NCBI GenBank assembly: GCA_031430575.1 | Contig: JANPBT010000014.1 | Span: 1 to 8,539, forward strand | Length of the DNA stretch: 8,539 nucleotides | DNA from: JANMDS01 sp031430575 | GTDB lineage: Bacteria > Pseudomonadota > Gammaproteobacteria > Burkholderiales > Casimicrobiaceae | Direction of reading: 5' to 3' | Notes under the pieces: model-generated | The model's database searches: none | What the model was told of the DNA's origin: nothing | The model's input: the letters and a program-made list of their open reading frames with translations, nothing else | Position numbers and translations under genes: made by a program | Shown: positions 6,653-8,539 of the stretch, in pieces | Position numbering within the stretch: position 1 is the first letter of the stretch | Layout: each line of letters starts with the position of its first letter

Positions 6653-8258
6653 ACAAGATCATAAAAAACTGGGCACGACCCTATGGGGCATTGCCGACCA
6701 ACTGCGCGGAGCAATGAACGCGGATGACTTCCGTGATTACATGCTCTCGTTCCTTTTCCTGCGCTACCTCTCAGACAACTACGAAGTCGCCGCCCACAAA
6801 GAACTAGGCTCAGACTATCCAGATAACCAAGACCAGCCCAACACTACGCCACTGCAACTCTGGTATGACCAGAACCCAGACGACATTATTGAATTTGAAA
6901 AACAGATGCGCCGCAAAGTGCATTATGTAATCGAACCAAAACACCTTTGGGGCAGCATTGCCGAAATGGCTCGTACTCAAAACAAGAAATTGCTAGAAAC
7001 GCTCCTGGCCGGTTTCAAATACATCGAAACCGAATCCTTTGAAAGTGCCTTCCAGGGTCTGTTTTCTGAAATCAACCTAAACTCTGAAAAACTTGGCAAA
7101 ACGCTTCCCGATCGCAACGCCAAACTTTGCACCATCATCAAAGCGATCGCCGCAGGGCTGGCTGATTTCTCCACAGATAGCGATACCCTCGGTAACGCCT
7201 ACGAATACCTAATTGGTCAGTTTGCCTCCGGTTCCGGTAAAAAAGCAGGCGAATTCTATACCCCACAACAAATATCAAGCATTTTGTCCGCCATTGTCAC
7301 CCTAGATAGCCAAGACCCCAGTACTGGTAAGAAAAAACACCTCGATAGCTTACTCGATTTTGCTTGCGGCTCCGGCTCGCTGTTGCTCAATGTCCGCCAT
7401 CAGCTTGGCTCCCACGGTATTGGCAAAATCTACGGGCAAGAAAAAAATATCACTACCTACAACCTCGCCCGGATGAACATGCTGCTGCATGGGGTAAAAG
7501 ATTCAGAGTTCGAGATTTTTCACGGCGATACACTGATCAACGACTGGGACATGTTGCGCGAAGCTAACCCGGCCAAAAAGAAATACTTTGATGCCATAGT
7601 CGCCAATCCGCCGTTCAGCTATCGTTGGGAACCCACCGAGACCATTGGCGAGGATGTGCGCTTCAAAAATTACGGCCTAGCTCCCAAATCCGCCGCTGAC
7701 TTCGCTTTTCTGCTGCACGGTTTCCATTACCTTAAGCCAGAAGGCACGATGGCGATTATTCTGCCCCACGGTGTGTTGTTCCGTGGCGGTGCGGAAGAAC
7801 GTATCCGCCGTAAACTGTTGGATGACGGCAACATCGATACCGTAATCGGCCTGCCCGCCAACCTTTTCTACTCTACTGGCATCCCGGTGTGCATTCTGGT
7901 TCTGAAAAAGTGCAAGAAGTCTGATGATGTTTTATTCATTAATGCCAGCGACAAGGAACACTTCGAGAAGGGCAAGCGGCAAAATAATCTCCTGCCAGAG
8001 CATATCAACAAGATTATCGACACCTACCAGTTCCGTAAAGAGGAGGAACGTTATTCCCGATGTGTCTCAATGAAAGAGATCAAGGAAAAGGGCTACAACC
8101 TGAATATTTCCCGCTATATCAGCACCGCCATGCTGGAGGAAGAGATCGATCTCGGCGCTGTGAATAGGGAACTGCTGGCACTAGAAAATAAAATTGTGGC
8201 GGCTACGGAGAAGCATAACGAGTTTCTCAAGGAGCTTGGCTTACCGCCTTTGGCGTGA
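6645..8258 (+). CDS. hsdM: type I restriction-modification N6-adenine methyltransferase, M subunit
   Basis: HsdM transfers a methyl group from S-adenosylmethionine to adenine N6 in the target, protecting host DNA. Two copies pair with HsdS. The 537 residues show the full family plan. The N-terminal helical HsdM_N region carries LWGIADQLRG (13-22) and FLFLRYLSDNYE (36-47). GEFYTP at 202-207 leads into the N6-MTase domain. SAM-binding motif I is DFACGSGS (238-245). Catalytic motif IV is NPPF (321-324). A C-terminal helical tail (about 495-537) probably contacts HsdS. Length and motifs match an active type I enzyme. The gene starts inside the end of the DUF1016 gene (8-base overlap), with GAG at 6632-6634 as a modest Shine-Dalgarno. 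Being last in the operon is unusual, because modification is normally made before restriction. If there is no internal promoter, HsdR is translated from the same message ahead of its protecting partner. Confidence 0.96.
   Translation: MSEQDHKKLGTTLWGIADQLRGAMNADDFRDYMLSFLFLRYLSDNYEVAAHKELGSDYPDNQDQPNTTPLQLWYDQNPDDIIEFEKQMRRKVHYVIEPKHLWGSIAEMARTQNKKLLETLLAGFKYIETESFESAFQGLFSEINLNSEKLGKTLPDRNAKLCTIIKAIAAGLADFSTDSDTLGNAYEYLIGQFASGSGKKAGEFYTPQQISSILSAIVTLDSQDPSTGKKKHLDSLLDFACGSGSLLLNVRHQLGSHGIGKIYGQEKNITTYNLARMNMLLHGVKDSEFEIFHGDTLINDWDMLREANPAKKKYFDAIVANPPFSYRWEPTETIGEDVRFKNYGLAPKSAADFAFLLHGFHYLKPEGTMAIILPHGVLFRGGAEERIRRKLLDDGNIDTVIGLPANLFYSTGIPVCILVLKKCKKSDDVLFINASDKEHFEKGKRQNNLLPEHINKIIDTYQFRKEEERYSRCVSMKEIKEKGYNLNISRYISTAMLEEEIDLGAVNRELLALENKIVAATEKHNEFLKELGLPPLA
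7143..7150. repeat. HIP1 palindrome
   Basis: An exact GCGATCGC lies inside hsdM, the fourth copy in the window. Confidence 0.75.
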
Positions 8259-8326
8259 GTTGAGTTTTGCTGAAATGCGGCTTTGTATCAGCCAAAAAGA
8301 TTACTAGATTCCCTCAGCGGTTGATC
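8259..8326. other. 68-bp gap between convergent hsdM and ndhO
   Basis: The two genes end toward each other. Only weak pairing is visible: GCTGA (8269-8273) with TCAGC (8288-8292), or GGCT (8279-8282) with AGCC (8290-8293). Neither is followed by a T-run on either strand, so no convincing terminator is seen. This gap is also the right junction of the restriction island. No repeat or attachment-site remnant is evident. Confidence 0.5.
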
Positions 8327-8539
8327 TTAAGCAAAAGCAGCCAATTGATCCAAACGCAGCCAAACGTTAGGCGTGGCAACTGCCCCAAACTTCACCAAAG
8401 CATAATCGCCGCGCACCTCAAGTATTTCACCCTTGGTCTTAAAAATATAATCGGAAAAGCGGCTGTCACTGGCCTGTGCTTCTAGGCTGTTCGCCAACTT
8501 TTCCGCCACCGCACATACAAAATCACCTTTTTTAACAGC
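8327..8539 (-). CDS. ndhO: NAD(P)H-quinone oxidoreductase subunit O (lacks only the start codon)
   Basis: NdhO is a small cyanobacterial and chloroplast-specific subunit of the thylakoid NDH-1 complex, which works in respiration and cyclic electron flow around photosystem I. Read on the minus strand from the right edge, 70 residues run AVKKGDFVCAV... to a TAA at 8327-8329. The family hallmarks are clear: AVKKGD at the N-terminus, NSLEAQASDSRF in the middle, then KGEILEVRGDYALVKF and the C-terminal VWLRLDQL. Family members are about 70 residues and start MAVKKGD, so the missing codon is almost certainly an ATG immediately outside the window. An internal GTG at 8507-8509 should not be taken as the start, because the conserved N-terminus lies upstream of it. 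The gene is unrelated to defence and marks host chromosome to the right of the operon. Confidence 0.93.
   Translation of the reverse strand, partial: AVKKGDFVCAVAEKLANSLEAQASDSRFSDYIFKTKGEILEVRGDYALVKFGAVATPNVWLRLDQLAAFA

Noticed and set aside
8269..8293. Terminator for hsdM or ndhO
   Set aside because: Stems of 4-5 bp with no T-run on either strand; too weak.
8267..8485. Plus-strand open frame after hsdM
   Set aside because: Its 3' two thirds are antisense to ndhO, which is clearly real, and its translation resembles nothing known.
1..8539. CRISPR array, tRNA, rRNA or insertion sequence
   Set aside because: No regularly spaced repeats, cloverleaf, rRNA motifs or transposase were seen on either strand.

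Overview
The window looks like a cyanobacterial chromosome. It carries four exact copies of the HIP1 palindrome GCGATCGC. One edge encodes NdhO, a subunit found only in photosynthetic-type NDH-1 complexes. The other edge has a short BtuR/CobO-like P-loop-family protein of a type common in cyanobacteria. The genus cannot be named from this stretch.

Layout: (1) positions 1-60 may hold the tail of an unidentified plus-strand gene. (2) 156-623 is the BtuR-like gene, followed by a hairpin at 646-676 that may be its terminator. (3) About 195 bp without a gene (624-824) holds a good promoter candidate (perfect TATAAT at 758-763). (4) From 825 to 8258 there is one tightly packed plus-strand operon of five genes, each overlapping the next by 4-11 bases: hsdR, a half-length hsdS, a PrrC-like anticodon nuclease, a DUF1016/YhcG-type PD-(D/E)XK nuclease, and hsdM. 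(5) After a 68-bp gap, ndhO reads in from the right edge on the minus strand, complete except for its start codon.

The operon is a type I restriction-modification locus of the EcoR124I/EcoprrI (type IC-like) kind, with two extra effector genes between hsdS and hsdM. HsdM and HsdS should form the methyltransferase and HsdR the translocating endonuclease. The third gene has ABC-type ATPase motifs and a C-terminal Arg/Glu/His set (R284, E288, H321). Its spacing nearly matches the catalytic triad of E. coli PrrC (R320, E324, H356), the tRNA-Lys anticodon nuclease kept silent by EcoprrI and released when a phage blocks restriction. The fourth gene is a predicted DNA nuclease of unknown exact role. 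My reading is a layered defence island: DNA restriction, a tRNA-cutting fail-safe, and an accessory nuclease.

The most notable points are the PrrC-like triad, the unusual gene order R-S-PrrC-DUF1016-M, the one-TRD HsdS with a G-to-C strand-skew flip across it, and a perfect 9-bp hairpin just inside the start of the anticodon nuclease gene.
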